NCBI GenBank assembly: GCA_016281055.1
Contig: JAEEHW010000089.1
Span: forward strand, 1-33,293
Source: Prevotella sp.
GTDB lineage: Bacteria; Bacteroidota; Bacteroidia; Bacteroidales; Bacteroidaceae
Direction of reading: 5' to 3'
DNA: 33,293 bases
Below the pieces are notes generated by a model, which was not told where the DNA came from, made no database searches, and saw only the letters and a list, made by a program, of their open reading frames with translations. The position numbers were made by a program, and so were the translations under genes. Within the stretch, counting starts at the first letter, position 1. The number at the start of each line of letters is the position of its first letter. Of this stretch, positions 24,017 through 33,017 are shown piece after piece.

Positions 24017-24936
24017 ATAAGCAGCTTGTTTATTTTGTTTCGAATCTTATTGCTAAGTGTGGCGATGCTTATTCTGAGATTCATCAATATGAAATAACTC
24101 TTTGTGATGTTGCTCTTGTATGCAACGTATCGTCCTGGAGGCACAATGCAGAATTGGTTGTCTGCAGGCGTTTCTGTCTGGACGGAGCGTTTTTGCACAT
24201 GTGCGAGTAGTGTTTCGTCTGACACCACCTGGCCATTTTGTAGTCCATGACGTGTCAGTGTGCCGCTGTCGTATGTAAACATCACGTTTTTAACGCCATC
24301 TTGTTCCGCACGTTTGGTGATGAAACGGTAAGTGTATGGCTCGATACTGTCAAATACATGGTCCATCCATAGTCTGTCACGTCTGTTCTCTATCCACCAG
24401 TTGCTTGTGCCCCCGCCTTTGCCACCCGGTCCCCATTCATCAAGTCCATAGATACCCTGGTCAGTGAAAGCATGTTTGATGAACTCCTCACCAAGGTTCC
24501 AATAATGGTGGTTCACCTCCGGAGTATTGCGGTATAGAGTGAAGAATCCCTCCACGCCGATGCGGTCATGTTGTTCGAGAATGTCGTCAGTGATGAAACG
24601 TCGTATGTTGCCGAATACCTGGTCAACATCGCAGTGCCCCCAGAAATCATACCCCTTTATATAGTCACAGAATAATTCTCCGTATGCAGTCTTATAGTCG
24701 CACAGTTTATACGGATGTTCCAGCCGACATTCAGGCCATACATTCTTCTTTGCTAATTGTTGGATAAAGGCGAGGTCACATTTTACACACCTCACATTAT
24801 CGGGTATATCAGACAATACCTGATCTGTAAACAGAATGAAATCCACGGTAGGATTATCCCCTACAGATCTCAGCCAGAAGGAGAAATCTGAGCGAAACTT
24901 GCCGAAGTATGGAACTATGAAGATAATGGATTTCAT
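24001..24936 (-). CDS. DUF6625-like putative glycosyltransferase
   Basis: A 311-residue protein, not a classical GT2. It starts KSIIFIVPYFGKFRSDFSFWL, then shows VDFILFTDQ and the block RLEHPYKLCDYKTAYGELF. WGHCDVDQVFGN (99-110) contains a DxD at Asp103/Asp105, the usual metal-nucleotide-sugar ligand of GT-A enzymes. A Gly-rich loop GPGGKGGGTSNWW (about 187) follows. I recognise it as a DUF6625-type protein often found in glycan clusters; enzyme activity is inferred from the DxD and the neighbours. It overlaps the downstream GT2 gene by 16 bp and starts 38 bp after the upstream one. Confidence 0.75.
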   Translation of the reverse strand: MKSIIFIVPYFGKFRSDFSFWLRSVGDNPTVDFILFTDQVLSDIPDNVRCVKCDLAFIQQLAKKNVWPECRLEHPYKLCDYKTAYGELFCDYIKGYDFWGHCDVDQVFGNIRRFITDDILEQHDRIGVEGFFTLYRNTPEVNHHYWNLGEEFIKHAFTDQGIYGLDEWGPGGKGGGTSNWWIENRRDRLWMDHVFDSIEPYTYRFITKRAEQDGVKNVMFTYDSGTLTRHGLQNGQVVSDETLLAHVQKRSVQTETPADNQFCIVPPGRYVAYKSNITKSYFILMNLRISIATLSNKIRNKINKLLIWKRH

Positions 24937-24973
24937 ATGTTTAATGTGAATATGTGCAGATAACCGTCGTATT

Positions 24974-25801
24974 CTATTTACGTTTGTGAAAACAATAAAG
25001 AACTTTTATTATGGCAGCAAGTGTTTCTGCCATGACTCCGCCTCTACTTAGTATTTCACGTGCTCTGAGTAACCTATTGCCACATGATGTGTATTTAGAG
25101 TGCTCTTTGATAAGCATTAAGGTATGTTGCGGGATGAGTTCTTGTTGTATCTCACTTCGCTCACGATAGATTAAATCACCAGTATTACTCATGCCATTCA
25201 TGTCGAAACGGCATATTGTAATTGGAATATACTCAAAACTACACCCTTTAATTGTAAACTCTATCCATTTTGCATAGTCTGCGCAGATACGGTATTTCTC
25301 ATCAAAACCAGATGCTTTTAAAAGTTCCGTTTTTACAAACATTGCTTGATGGCAGATGTTGTTGTGATAGAAATTGAATATATTTATAGGATAAGGAAAA
25401 TGAGCAGTAAAACTTTTCTCTATTGAATAATGAAATGAATCTCCATAAACGATATCAGCGACATAAGAATTTGCTAAGACTTTTTGCAGAGTATCGCATT
25501 CATAGAATTCATCTCCAGAATTCATACAGTTTATATATTCACCCTGACAATGCGAGATGCCTTTGTTTATAGCGTTGTAAATGCCTTTGTCCGATTCGCT
25601 GCACCAAAACGTAATAGGGTTAAAATCAGAAGATGCCAGTTCTTCTGCTGTATTCTCTATGAATTCTTTTGAACCATCCGTACTGCCACCATCTATAATA
25701 ATCCATTCAAAGTCGTGCCACGTCTGTGACACGATAGATGCAACAGTCTTGCGTAATCCTGTTAGATTGTTATAATTTATGGTGATGATGGAAAGAGTCA
25801 T
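24974..25801 (-). CDS. Glycosyltransferase family 2, WcaE-like (first paralogue)
   Basis: A 275-residue GT2 enzyme starting MTLSIITINYNN, with IIIDGGSTDGSKEFIE, WCSESDKGIYNAINKGI and a metal-site region reading MNSGD (93-97) in place of a canonical DxD. This form is shared by WcaE-like colanic-acid transferases. I choose ATG 25801 over an in-frame TTG at 25807 because the paralogue at 31690-32535 also begins MTLSI. The first 100 residues of the two are about 70% identical by eye and then diverge. The end of the protein (..KVLYCFHKRK) is basic and may contact the membrane. Confidence 0.87.
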   Translation of the reverse strand: MTLSIITINYNNLTGLRKTVASIVSQTWHDFEWIIIDGGSTDGSKEFIENTAEELASSDFNPITFWCSESDKGIYNAINKGISHCQGEYINCMNSGDEFYECDTLQKVLANSYVADIVYGDSFHYSIEKSFTAHFPYPINIFNFYHNNICHQAMFVKTELLKASGFDEKYRICADYAKWIEFTIKGCSFEYIPITICRFDMNGMSNTGDLIYRERSEIQQELIPQHTLMLIKEHSKYTSCGNRLLRAREILSRGGVMAETLAAIIKVLYCFHKRK

Positions 25802-25808
25802 ATACAAA

Positions 25809-26906
25809 TTATTTGATAAGATTCCTTATTTTTCCTTTGAGAATTTCTATTTTAAGTTTTGTCATCTCACATGTCATATACCAGTCAAATATCGGAGTAT
25901 AGGTCTTGACTTTACCTGTACGTTGCAGATGCTCATACCAGTTTATGGGTTGAAAGCGCAAATCTTTGTTTACAAGATTTCTTACACGATTTTCTATTAC
26001 AGCATCCCTCATTACGTACGGTTGTATTTCTTTGACCAGCTCTTCGTCTCCACCTCCATCGTCATAGTATTTGAGGGAATGTGGATAAATCCACCTGACC
26101 ATTTCTGCAATCATTATGCGTTGATTGTTACGGACAGCTTCGGGAGTTTCGTTGAAGTGCTTGTAGAAATATTCAAATAACCCTTTTAATACTTGCCACA
26201 TCTGATGTTGTTTCTTCTGTATTTTTACCGGATCTGTAACATTTTCCGTTGATGCACCAGGCCTGCCTAAGTAATATTGATATATAGGTAGGTCGAAGAA
26301 CACTATACTCTTTATATTGTCAAGAGGATAGAAAACATACTCATTATCAGTGTAACTGATGCCAGCTTGTAACTGAAGATGAATATTACGTAATATCTCT
26401 GTCTTGTATGTTATGATGTGTGAACAGTATAAATCATCAAACTCCATCTCTATACCATCAAACTGTTGCGCATCATATACCTTTCCTATCTCGACAGTAG
26501 AGGGTGGTCCCAGACGCTGCATGAGTTCATTTCCTAGTACATAGTCCTCAGAAATGGTGACAATACAATCGGCATCACATGTCTGGAGTTTATCAAGAAG
26601 AGAATTCAATGCATCAGTATTTGCCCAATCGTCAGCATCCAGCATTCTGAAATATTTTCCTTGTGCTTCTGAAATTGCACGGTTTACACAAGTGCCATAA
26701 TTGCCGTTTTCTTTGTCTATAACCGTTACTATCTCTGGATATTCGGATTGCAGTTTATGAGCTATTGTTGAAGAACCATCAGTACTGCCATCGTTCACAA
26801 TAAGTACTTCAAGTAGGTGCTTGTTATCACACATACATGAGCGAACACATTTTTCCAAATATGGTTCCATATTGTATGTCGGAACTGCAAGAGTAAGTAT
26901 TTTCAT
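25809..26906 (-). CDS. Glycosyltransferase family 2
   Basis: A 365-residue GT2 enzyme: TLAVPTYNMEPYLEKCV, VNDGSTDGSS, VIDKENGNYGTCVNRAISEAQGKY and metal motif DADD (90-93). The C-terminal third contains IYPHSLKYYDDGGGDEEL and a basic tail. It is close in style to the gene at 23000-24016, which suggests duplication within the locus. Only 7 bp separate its stop from the next start in the run. The sugar is unknown. Confidence 0.87.
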   Translation of the reverse strand: MKILTLAVPTYNMEPYLEKCVRSCMCDNKHLLEVLIVNDGSTDGSSTIAHKLQSEYPEIVTVIDKENGNYGTCVNRAISEAQGKYFRMLDADDWANTDALNSLLDKLQTCDADCIVTISEDYVLGNELMQRLGPPSTVEIGKVYDAQQFDGIEMEFDDLYCSHIITYKTEILRNIHLQLQAGISYTDNEYVFYPLDNIKSIVFFDLPIYQYYLGRPGASTENVTDPVKIQKKQHQMWQVLKGLFEYFYKHFNETPEAVRNNQRIMIAEMVRWIYPHSLKYYDDGGGDEELVKEIQPYVMRDAVIENRVRNLVNKDLRFQPINWYEHLQRTGKVKTYTPIFDWYMTCEMTKLKIEILKGKIRNLIK

Positions 26907-26942
26907 CGTTTTATTTTTTATATCAATAAAATATTATAGTAA

Positions 26943-27821
26943 TTATGGCATGACAAACTCTTCTTTTATATTGTCATATTTCACTTTTGGGAAAAATCCT
27001 GCTATTGTACCACGTAGGATGGCCCATAGGTTTTTCAGCTTGTTTGCTTCATAACGCTCCACTGTATATAGTTTGAAACCAATTTCCCGTAGTTGTTCCC
27101 ACATACCAATGTGTTTGTATTTCCTTGCCATGTATATGCGGTTGCGAGCAGAGTAATAATATCGGAACGGCTTATGATTCATCACCTGCATTTGATGATA
27201 ACGAACCATAACCAGACGTGTGTTATGACCAAGCTCATGAATTAATTTGGTTTTGTAGGTTTTCATTATCCTATATCCTGCTTTGCGCATTGCCTCGCAG
27301 ATGTCCCAGTCAACATAGTCTATAAACATTCCATTGTCAAATCCTCCACAATCTTTCCATGCTTTGACGTTGGTGAATGCAGCAGATGTTATAACCCAGT
27401 CTGTTTCGAATGTACCATGTTCTATTCCCCATGATTCATCTATCTGATAGCCACGGTCATGAATCCAGCAGCCAAGTATTCCGATAGTGTCATCCACAAT
27501 GGATTTGTAGGTGTCAACCATCCCAGGTGTTGCCACAGAGTCCTGATCGAGTGTCAAGACCCAGTTGTAACCATGTGTGTACGCATAGCCACATATTTGA
27601 TTCAGAGCATACGCTATTCCTTGGTTTTTTTTGTTTTGTATAATTACCAAATCATTGTAATCTTTTGTTATCTCAGTGTATGATTTGTTGTCAGAACCAT
27701 TGTCTATCAACAAGACGCAATCCACTTGAGAATGTACTGCCGTTATATTTTCGCGTAGTCGTTCTGAATCAGGATTATATAAAACTATTCCTGCTAAGAC
27801 TTTTATTTCTTGTATATCCAT
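26943..27821 (-). CDS. Rhamnosyltransferase-like glycosyltransferase family 2
   Basis: A 292-residue GT2 enzyme of the rhamnosyltransferase (RfbF/WbbL-like) type, marked by AGIVLYNPD, LLIDNGSDN, NQGIAYALN and LTLDQDS (Asp92-x-Asp94). The late DYVDWDICEAMRKAGYRI block and an H.LG motif (IHELGHNTR) also fit. If correct it would add rhamnose or a related deoxysugar, but no dTDP-rhamnose (rml) genes are in the window. It overlaps the upstream gene by 19 bp, the largest overlap in the run. Confidence 0.85.
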   Translation of the reverse strand: MDIQEIKVLAGIVLYNPDSERLRENITAVHSQVDCVLLIDNGSDNKSYTEITKDYNDLVIIQNKKNQGIAYALNQICGYAYTHGYNWVLTLDQDSVATPGMVDTYKSIVDDTIGILGCWIHDRGYQIDESWGIEHGTFETDWVITSAAFTNVKAWKDCGGFDNGMFIDYVDWDICEAMRKAGYRIMKTYKTKLIHELGHNTRLVMVRYHQMQVMNHKPFRYYYSARNRIYMARKYKHIGMWEQLREIGFKLYTVERYEANKLKNLWAILRGTIAGFFPKVKYDNIKEEFVMP

Positions 27822-28759
27822 CCTGGTCTGTATATTCTATGTTTGCCAAGTTTGCCGAATAAAGCATCCAATTTAGCCTTTCGATCTATATCTTCATAAA
27901 TACTCGTTTTCGTATGATGAATCCATGCACCCAAAATACAACGAAACAGAAATAAATAATCTTTTATTATTACTCTCGGATAATGATGCAGCAACATGTG
28001 CGCTTCATTGCGCTTTATATAAAACTCACGCCAAGTTATTATATTATCAGTATTCTCAGTGACTATATAAATATTATCATGCGTGATCTTTATTGAATTA
28101 ACAATAATTATCTTGCCGTATCTCTTTAGACGAAGACTATGCTCAAAATCATCATAGTAAATAAAATAATCAGGATTTACCAATCCTACTTTTTTAAGCG
28201 CTTTGGCATTGATGAAAGTACCAACGTATGTTGTTATATCTATAGGGAAAGATTCCTGCTGATATTCATCAATCTTTGCATCACTAACGTTTTTTTTCTG
28301 ATATATCCAACTGTTGGATAATGGTGTTATATTACAGTGACTCCTATGATGAGTGCATATACTTCCATCATTGTTTATTACAACCGCACATATTGCTGCG
28401 GTCTTGTTCACATCATGTGTTTCAACATATTTATAGAACTGCTCCACCATGTCTGGTGCAGCATAGGCATCATCATCTGCCACCATCACCCAATCAGCGT
28501 TCAGCTCCAATGCTTTCTTTTGTCCAAGATAAAAACCACCAGAACCACCGAGATTTTCTTCAGTGGTAATCAATATTGGGTTAAACTGTTTATGATTTAA
28601 TGAACAGTAATCGGTAAGAAACTCATGTGTGCCATCGGTAGAACAGTTGTCAACAATAATGAGGTTGCGAAAAGCATGCGTCTGTTCTTCATAGCACTTG
28701 AGAGCATATTTTAGTTTCTCAAGACGATTAAAGGTAACTATCGTAATGTCAAGTTTCAT
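27803..28759 (-). CDS. Glycosyltransferase family 2, galactofuranosyltransferase (GlfT2)-like
   Basis: A 318-residue enzyme with ITIVTFNRLEKLKYAL, IVDNCSTDGTHEFL, NLGGSGGFYLG and MVADDD (95-97 acidic). The later YYDDFEHSLRLKRYG block has the DDxE arrangement of GlfT2-like galactofuranosyltransferases. A galactofuranose or related furanose product is possible; no glf (UDP-galactopyranose mutase) gene is present here. The start abuts the stop of the upstream gene (28760) without a gap. Confidence 0.85.
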   Translation of the reverse strand: MKLDITIVTFNRLEKLKYALKCYEEQTHAFRNLIIVDNCSTDGTHEFLTDYCSLNHKQFNPILITTEENLGGSGGFYLGQKKALELNADWVMVADDDAYAAPDMVEQFYKYVETHDVNKTAAICAVVINNDGSICTHHRSHCNITPLSNSWIYQKKNVSDAKIDEYQQESFPIDITTYVGTFINAKALKKVGLVNPDYFIYYDDFEHSLRLKRYGKIIIVNSIKITHDNIYIVTENTDNIITWREFYIKRNEAHMLLHHYPRVIIKDYLFLFRCILGAWIHHTKTSIYEDIDRKAKLDALFGKLGKHRIYRPGWIYKK

Positions 28760-29668
28760 TTAGTTTGTTTTGGGGGCATTACGAATGATGTTTCTCAAGG
28801 TGCGTAACCCTATGCGTGGAGAGACAATGATCATTTGTAACATACTATATATTACGGACGAGATAAATGAATGTTTTAACAGTTCATTATAATGCCAGTT
28901 GAGTGTAGATTCTATATATATTTGTTTGTTGTGTGAAAGCAAAAACCTTTGTACTTTTAGAAGTTCCCTTATACGCTGCTTTAGTCTTTTTGTATTGATA
29001 ACATCAGATGTTGAACCTTTGTATTTTATATAATGATACACTATGTCTGTGAACACCCCTATTCGCTGACATTTTGACTGAACTTTAAGAGAGAAAAGAA
29101 TGTCATTACATGACGGGACTTCAGAAAAACGTATTGCATTTGTAATAACGATGTCTCGTTTTACCATTTTTTGTGTTGGCAGGAACAGTCTATAAATTAA
29201 ATCGTCAATGTAATTATCAACTATGCGGTGTTCACCAGATAAACTTGCATCAAACTCTGTTTGCTTACCTATTGACGGCAAATGCAGCATCTCTGTTTTT
29301 CCATCATATTGTGTGATTTGTAATGGAAAACAGATTATATCATATTTTTCATTGGGAATGTCAAGTAAAGTGGATAATGAATCAGAAAAATAAATATCGT
29401 CAGCATCAGCAAATAAAAGCCATTCACCGACAGCATGTTTAATACCAAAATTTCTTGCAAAACCGGCTCCCTTGCCTTTCTTTGTCAAATAGAATTCATA
29501 GTTAACACCATTCCATTTAGGAAATTTGTTGAAATCAACGATATTCGGGTCACTGTTATCATCTACAACAATTACTTGCGTATCATCCCTGACAGGAATA
29601 CTGTTCAACAACTGTTGTAATAAACCAGGGGTGTTTTTATGAGGTATGATTATAGAGTATTTAATCAA
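28760..29668 (-). CDS. Glycosyltransferase family 2
   Basis: A 302-residue GT2 enzyme: YSIIIPHKNTPGLLQQLLNSI, VIVVDDNSDPN, GKGAGFARNFGIKHAVGEWLLFADADD (DADD at 88-91). The C-terminal half is hydrophobic near the end (SFISSVIYSMLQMIIV), possibly a membrane-associated helix. It is markedly A+T-rich in codon choice, unlike carB or thrC. It follows the upstream gene by 15 bp. Confidence 0.85.
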   Translation of the reverse strand: MIKYSIIIPHKNTPGLLQQLLNSIPVRDDTQVIVVDDNSDPNIVDFNKFPKWNGVNYEFYLTKKGKGAGFARNFGIKHAVGEWLLFADADDIYFSDSLSTLLDIPNEKYDIICFPLQITQYDGKTEMLHLPSIGKQTEFDASLSGEHRIVDNYIDDLIYRLFLPTQKMVKRDIVITNAIRFSEVPSCNDILFSLKVQSKCQRIGVFTDIVYHYIKYKGSTSDVINTKRLKQRIRELLKVQRFLLSHNKQIYIESTLNWHYNELLKHSFISSVIYSMLQMIIVSPRIGLRTLRNIIRNAPKTN

Positions 29669-29683
29669 GGCGTTTTTATTTTA

Positions 29684-30772
29684 TTAAATATCTTTAAAAA
29701 TAGAAATAATGTTTTTAATCTTGGCTGGCCATGACCCAAATAGACGTTCAAGTATAGCCTGATGTTTTTTCCAATATATGTTTCTGTAATAATTATATGT
29801 CTTATAGTCTTCTTTTTTTACAAAGAGCAGAGTATAGAGGAACCTGTCTATAGGTTGTGAGAAGCACCTGATACCTGGTACTCCTGTCATCATGCCTTTC
29901 AAATTGCGTCTTATCATCCGTTCTTGTTCTTCATCGTATGTTGAGTACGCAAGGTTTCTACACATATCCATTACCTTATACGAGTAATATTCCCATACGC
30001 CGTCAAGTGCTGCAAATTCTTTCTTTATGCATTTCCTCAATACGCGTGGTATGTCACTGAATGCGAAAGCTGTGTATTCATTGCCTTTTTGTCCGCGAAC
30101 CTCTGTCAATGTGCTTCCCATGCGTATATTATATATCATAGTTACCTGGGGTACGAATGCATATTTATAAGCCAAGCAAGCACATCGAAATTCAAACACG
30201 ACATCTTCCATTACCCTGTGTGTACATCTGATATTATGTTTTCGCAGGAAATCTACACGAAACAATTTGTTCCAACATTCTATATGTGTAGGTTTGTTAT
30301 TTAAAAATAGATGTAACCCAACAGCCTCGTGTTCAATTATACTGTCCTCATATCTGTTACTCCATGATATTTTATTTGTTTCTTCTATTATTCTGTCAAC
30401 AGAGCCGTGTGTGATTTCTGCATCGCTGCTCTCTGCTTTTTCGTACAGTAATCTAAGACAGTCTGGGGTCATCCAGTCGTCGGAGTCGAGAAAATAAAGG
30501 TATTTACTATGTGTTTCATCTATAGCTGTATTACGTGTCTCACCTTGTCCCTTATTATCTTTGTTTTCTATTATGCGTATTATATCTCCTCGCTCATGTT
30601 CTTGCTTTATTCTGTTTACTATTTTTATACTATTATCCGTACCTTTATCATCCAATATCAGAATTTCATAAGGAACGGTAATATCCTGATTCAGAGCAGA
30701 TAGTAATGAACGCTCAACGTACTTCTCAACATTATATACAGGTATGGCTATGGTTATTGCTGGTGATGTCAT
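29684..30772 (-). CDS. Glycosyltransferase family 2
   Basis: A 362-residue GT2 enzyme: ITIAIPVYNVEKYVERSLLSAL, ILDDKGTDNS, GQGETRNTAIDETHSKYLYFLDSDDW (DSDD at 96-99), and TPDCLRLLYEKA. This is a CpsI/EpsE-type plan with a long C-terminal region, including CTHRVMEDVVFEFRC, the usual ED motif. One base separates it from the upstream gene's stop. Acceptor and donor are unknown. Confidence 0.87.
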   Translation of the reverse strand: MTSPAITIAIPVYNVEKYVERSLLSALNQDITVPYEILILDDKGTDNSIKIVNRIKQEHERGDIIRIIENKDNKGQGETRNTAIDETHSKYLYFLDSDDWMTPDCLRLLYEKAESSDAEITHGSVDRIIEETNKISWSNRYEDSIIEHEAVGLHLFLNNKPTHIECWNKLFRVDFLRKHNIRCTHRVMEDVVFEFRCACLAYKYAFVPQVTMIYNIRMGSTLTEVRGQKGNEYTAFAFSDIPRVLRKCIKKEFAALDGVWEYYSYKVMDMCRNLAYSTYDEEQERMIRRNLKGMMTGVPGIRCFSQPIDRFLYTLLFVKKEDYKTYNYYRNIYWKKHQAILERLFGSWPAKIKNIISIFKDI

Positions 30773-30773
30773 T

Positions 30774-31703
30774 TTATATTATATAATGCAAAACAGAGAA
30801 ACAACGTTGAATCCAATATTTCATGTGGGCTACTTTGCCAAAACTGAGTATATAATAACGATTCATAAGTAGATATCCAGGTATGGTACTTATATATAAA
30901 TCATTATAGAGTGTACGTTTATATCGTAATGATGACTTATAGAAGTTTCGTATAAAAGTTACGAAACGCTCGCTTTTATATGGTGTATCTTTGTATGCTT
31001 GCCATAGCTTCGTATAGAAGTGCTTATATTCAGCAACTGAAAGATGATACTTCTCCATTCCCCAGTTATCAGGCCTATAATACAGATAGCAACCGCTACT
31101 ATTTACAGATATTGAATTTATATGTTTATAGTATTCAATAAAAAAAACGGTGTCTTCACCAAGTCGAATACCTTCGTCAAACCTGATATTGTGATTCTCA
31201 ATTATATCCTTCTTTAGAAATTTAGCACAAACTGCTCTAAATACATCCTTGTGTAAATTCTCTTTCATAAAACATTCGAAGGAATCTCCTGCGTATATAG
31301 CGTCATCAAGTGGCTCTATAGTATCTTCATCTTTAGTAAATTTCCATTTCTGTATTCCTAAGTCAACTTCATCAAGATTTGTTATATTGAAATAATCTCC
31401 CTCAATGCTGTCATCACTGTCGATAAAGGTTATCCATTTGCCCCTTGCTTTTCCTATCCCAGTGTTGCGTGCATTACTTACACCTGCATTATGTTGATGT
31501 ATTACGACTATTCTTTTATCATGACGGGCATATTCTTCACATATTGCTAAAGAATGGTCTGTAGAACCGTCATCAATGAGAACCAATTCCCAGTTTTGCT
31601 CATTTTGCTGAATTATACTATCAATACATTTATGTAGAAAAGTTTCAGAGTTATATACTGGAGTGATTATAGAGAATTTTGGAGATGGGTTACAGTTTTG
31701 CAT
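30774..31703 (-). CDS. Glycosyltransferase family 2
   Basis: A 309-residue GT2 enzyme: FSIITPVYNSETFLHKCIDSI, LIDDGSTDHSLAICEEYA, NAGVSNARNTGIGKARGKWITFIDSDD (DSDD at 95-98). GIRLGEDTVFFIEYYKH carries the conserved ED near residue 190. It overlaps the upstream gene by 14 bp. The plan matches capsule and exopolysaccharide transferases such as CpsI/J; no substrate can be given. Confidence 0.87.
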   Translation of the reverse strand: MQNCNPSPKFSIITPVYNSETFLHKCIDSIIQQNEQNWELVLIDDGSTDHSLAICEEYARHDKRIVVIHQHNAGVSNARNTGIGKARGKWITFIDSDDSIEGDYFNITNLDEVDLGIQKWKFTKDEDTIEPLDDAIYAGDSFECFMKENLHKDVFRAVCAKFLKKDIIENHNIRFDEGIRLGEDTVFFIEYYKHINSISVNSSGCYLYYRPDNWGMEKYHLSVAEYKHFYTKLWQAYKDTPYKSERFVTFIRNFYKSSLRYKRTLYNDLYISTIPGYLLMNRYYILSFGKVAHMKYWIQRCFSVLHYII

Positions 31704-32535
31704 AAGATTTTATTTTACCAAAAGTATCCGTTAATGAAATAAAGAAACGTAATAATTTGAAAGTAAATCCACCATTATCTATAATCTCCTTTATTTTATA
31801 TAAATAGGGATTGAATTTTACATTTTTTTTATAATCTTCAATCAAAAGTCTTACAGGCTGTGGGAATTTTTCTTTTTGTATTCTGTCTATCTCCTTAAAT
31901 AAGAAATCAACCTGTTGTGTACTTATACCGTTACCATCATAAATGCATATAGTTTGATTTATGTGTTCAAATATGGCACCTTTCAACATTAATTCCACCC
32001 ATTTTGCATGGTCTGCACATATCTTGTAACTTTCATCAAAGCCACCATCCTTCATAAGATTAGTCTTAACGAACATTGCTTGATGCAGAATACAGCTATG
32101 GTATAAATTTATTGCACTGACAGGATTAGGGTATGTTATAAACTCTTGTTTATCAGAAGTGACCATTATTCCATCTCCATACAATATGTCTGCATTGTGT
32201 TTTTTATAGAAAACACCTTGCAATGTATTGATTTCGTAGAATTTATCTCCTGAGTTCATGAAATTTACATATTCACCATTAGCTTTCGTAATGCCTTTGT
32301 TCATGGCATTGTATATGCCTTTGTCGGGTTCGCTGCACCAATATGTCAATGGGTTGAACTCAGAGTCTTTAAGGTTTTGAACAGTTTCTTCTATGAACTC
32401 CTTTGAGCCATCCGTACTGCCACCGTCAATGATTATCCACTCGTAATCGTGCCAAGTTTGTGATAGCACTGACTCTGTAGTTTTACGCAGTCCTTCAAGG
32501 TTGTTAAAGTTTATTGTGACTATTGAAAGTGTCAT
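31690..32535 (-). CDS. Glycosyltransferase family 2, WcaE-like (second paralogue)
   Basis: A 281-residue GT2 enzyme starting MTLSIVTINFNN, with IIIDGGSTDGSKEFIEE, WCSEPDKGIYNAMNKGI and MNSGD (93-97). It is the paralogue of the gene at 24974-25801, seven kb downstream in the same run. Similarity is high across the nucleotide-sugar half and also visible in HQAMFVKT and CADHAKW further on. The C-terminal 80 residues differ, so the acceptor may have changed. It is the first intact gene of the run; its start lies 15 bp from the yraN stop, so transcription probably comes from further upstream. Confidence 0.87.
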   Translation of the reverse strand: MTLSIVTINFNNLEGLRKTTESVLSQTWHDYEWIIIDGGSTDGSKEFIEETVQNLKDSEFNPLTYWCSEPDKGIYNAMNKGITKANGEYVNFMNSGDKFYEINTLQGVFYKKHNADILYGDGIMVTSDKQEFITYPNPVSAINLYHSCILHQAMFVKTNLMKDGGFDESYKICADHAKWVELMLKGAIFEHINQTICIYDGNGISTQQVDFLFKEIDRIQKEKFPQPVRLLIEDYKKNVKFNPYLYKIKEIIDNGGFTFKLLRFFISLTDTFGKIKSYAKL

Positions 32536-32550
32536 TTTAACGGATTGTTT

Positions 32551-33017
32551 TTAATATCCACGTCCCCAACGCATGGAGCCCCATGTACCGTTGTTTTTCT
32601 TATATTGGGACGATTTGCGTTTACGCTCATAATACTGAAATTTGTCCAAGAGACTTATCACGTTCTCTTTATGCTCTATTGTATGACTGGTATCCGGTGT
32701 GCCTATTATGGAGATGGAGTCATAACGTAACTCTAGGTGTTCGAGTCTGAATAATTTTATGTATGCAGCAGAGGCATCTATTATGTTCTTGCTTTTTTCA
32801 AGGGTTATCGCCTCGTCAGGTGCTCCCCACAGATCAGATTTTCGTGTCTTGACCTCGACAAACAGCAGGGTCGTCATATCTCCGTCACAATGCAGACGAT
32901 ATCCAGATCTTTGTGTTTGTAGGTCCAATCCCTATGTCTGATGTACCATCCTTTAGACTCCAGAAAATCTGCAGCAATTTGTTCTCCCCATTTGCCAAGT
33001 TCGTTATGCGCAGCCAT
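32551..33017 (-). pseudogene. yraN: YraN/UPF0102 nuclease-fold protein, split by a single frameshift
   Basis: Two reading frames together make one YraN-family protein. The first (from ATG 33017, MAAHNELGKWGEQIAA..) runs through HKDLDIVCI and then stops. The second continues with DGDMTTLLFVEVKTRKSDLWG to the stop at 32551. The shift lies near 32886-32889; one added base would join them into a protein of about 155 residues. The break separates the catalytic Asp (DLDIV) from ExK (EVK) of the restriction-endonuclease-like fold. No homopolymer or slippery heptamer is present at the site. It could be a true lesion or a sequence error. The function of YraN is not known. Confidence 0.8.
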
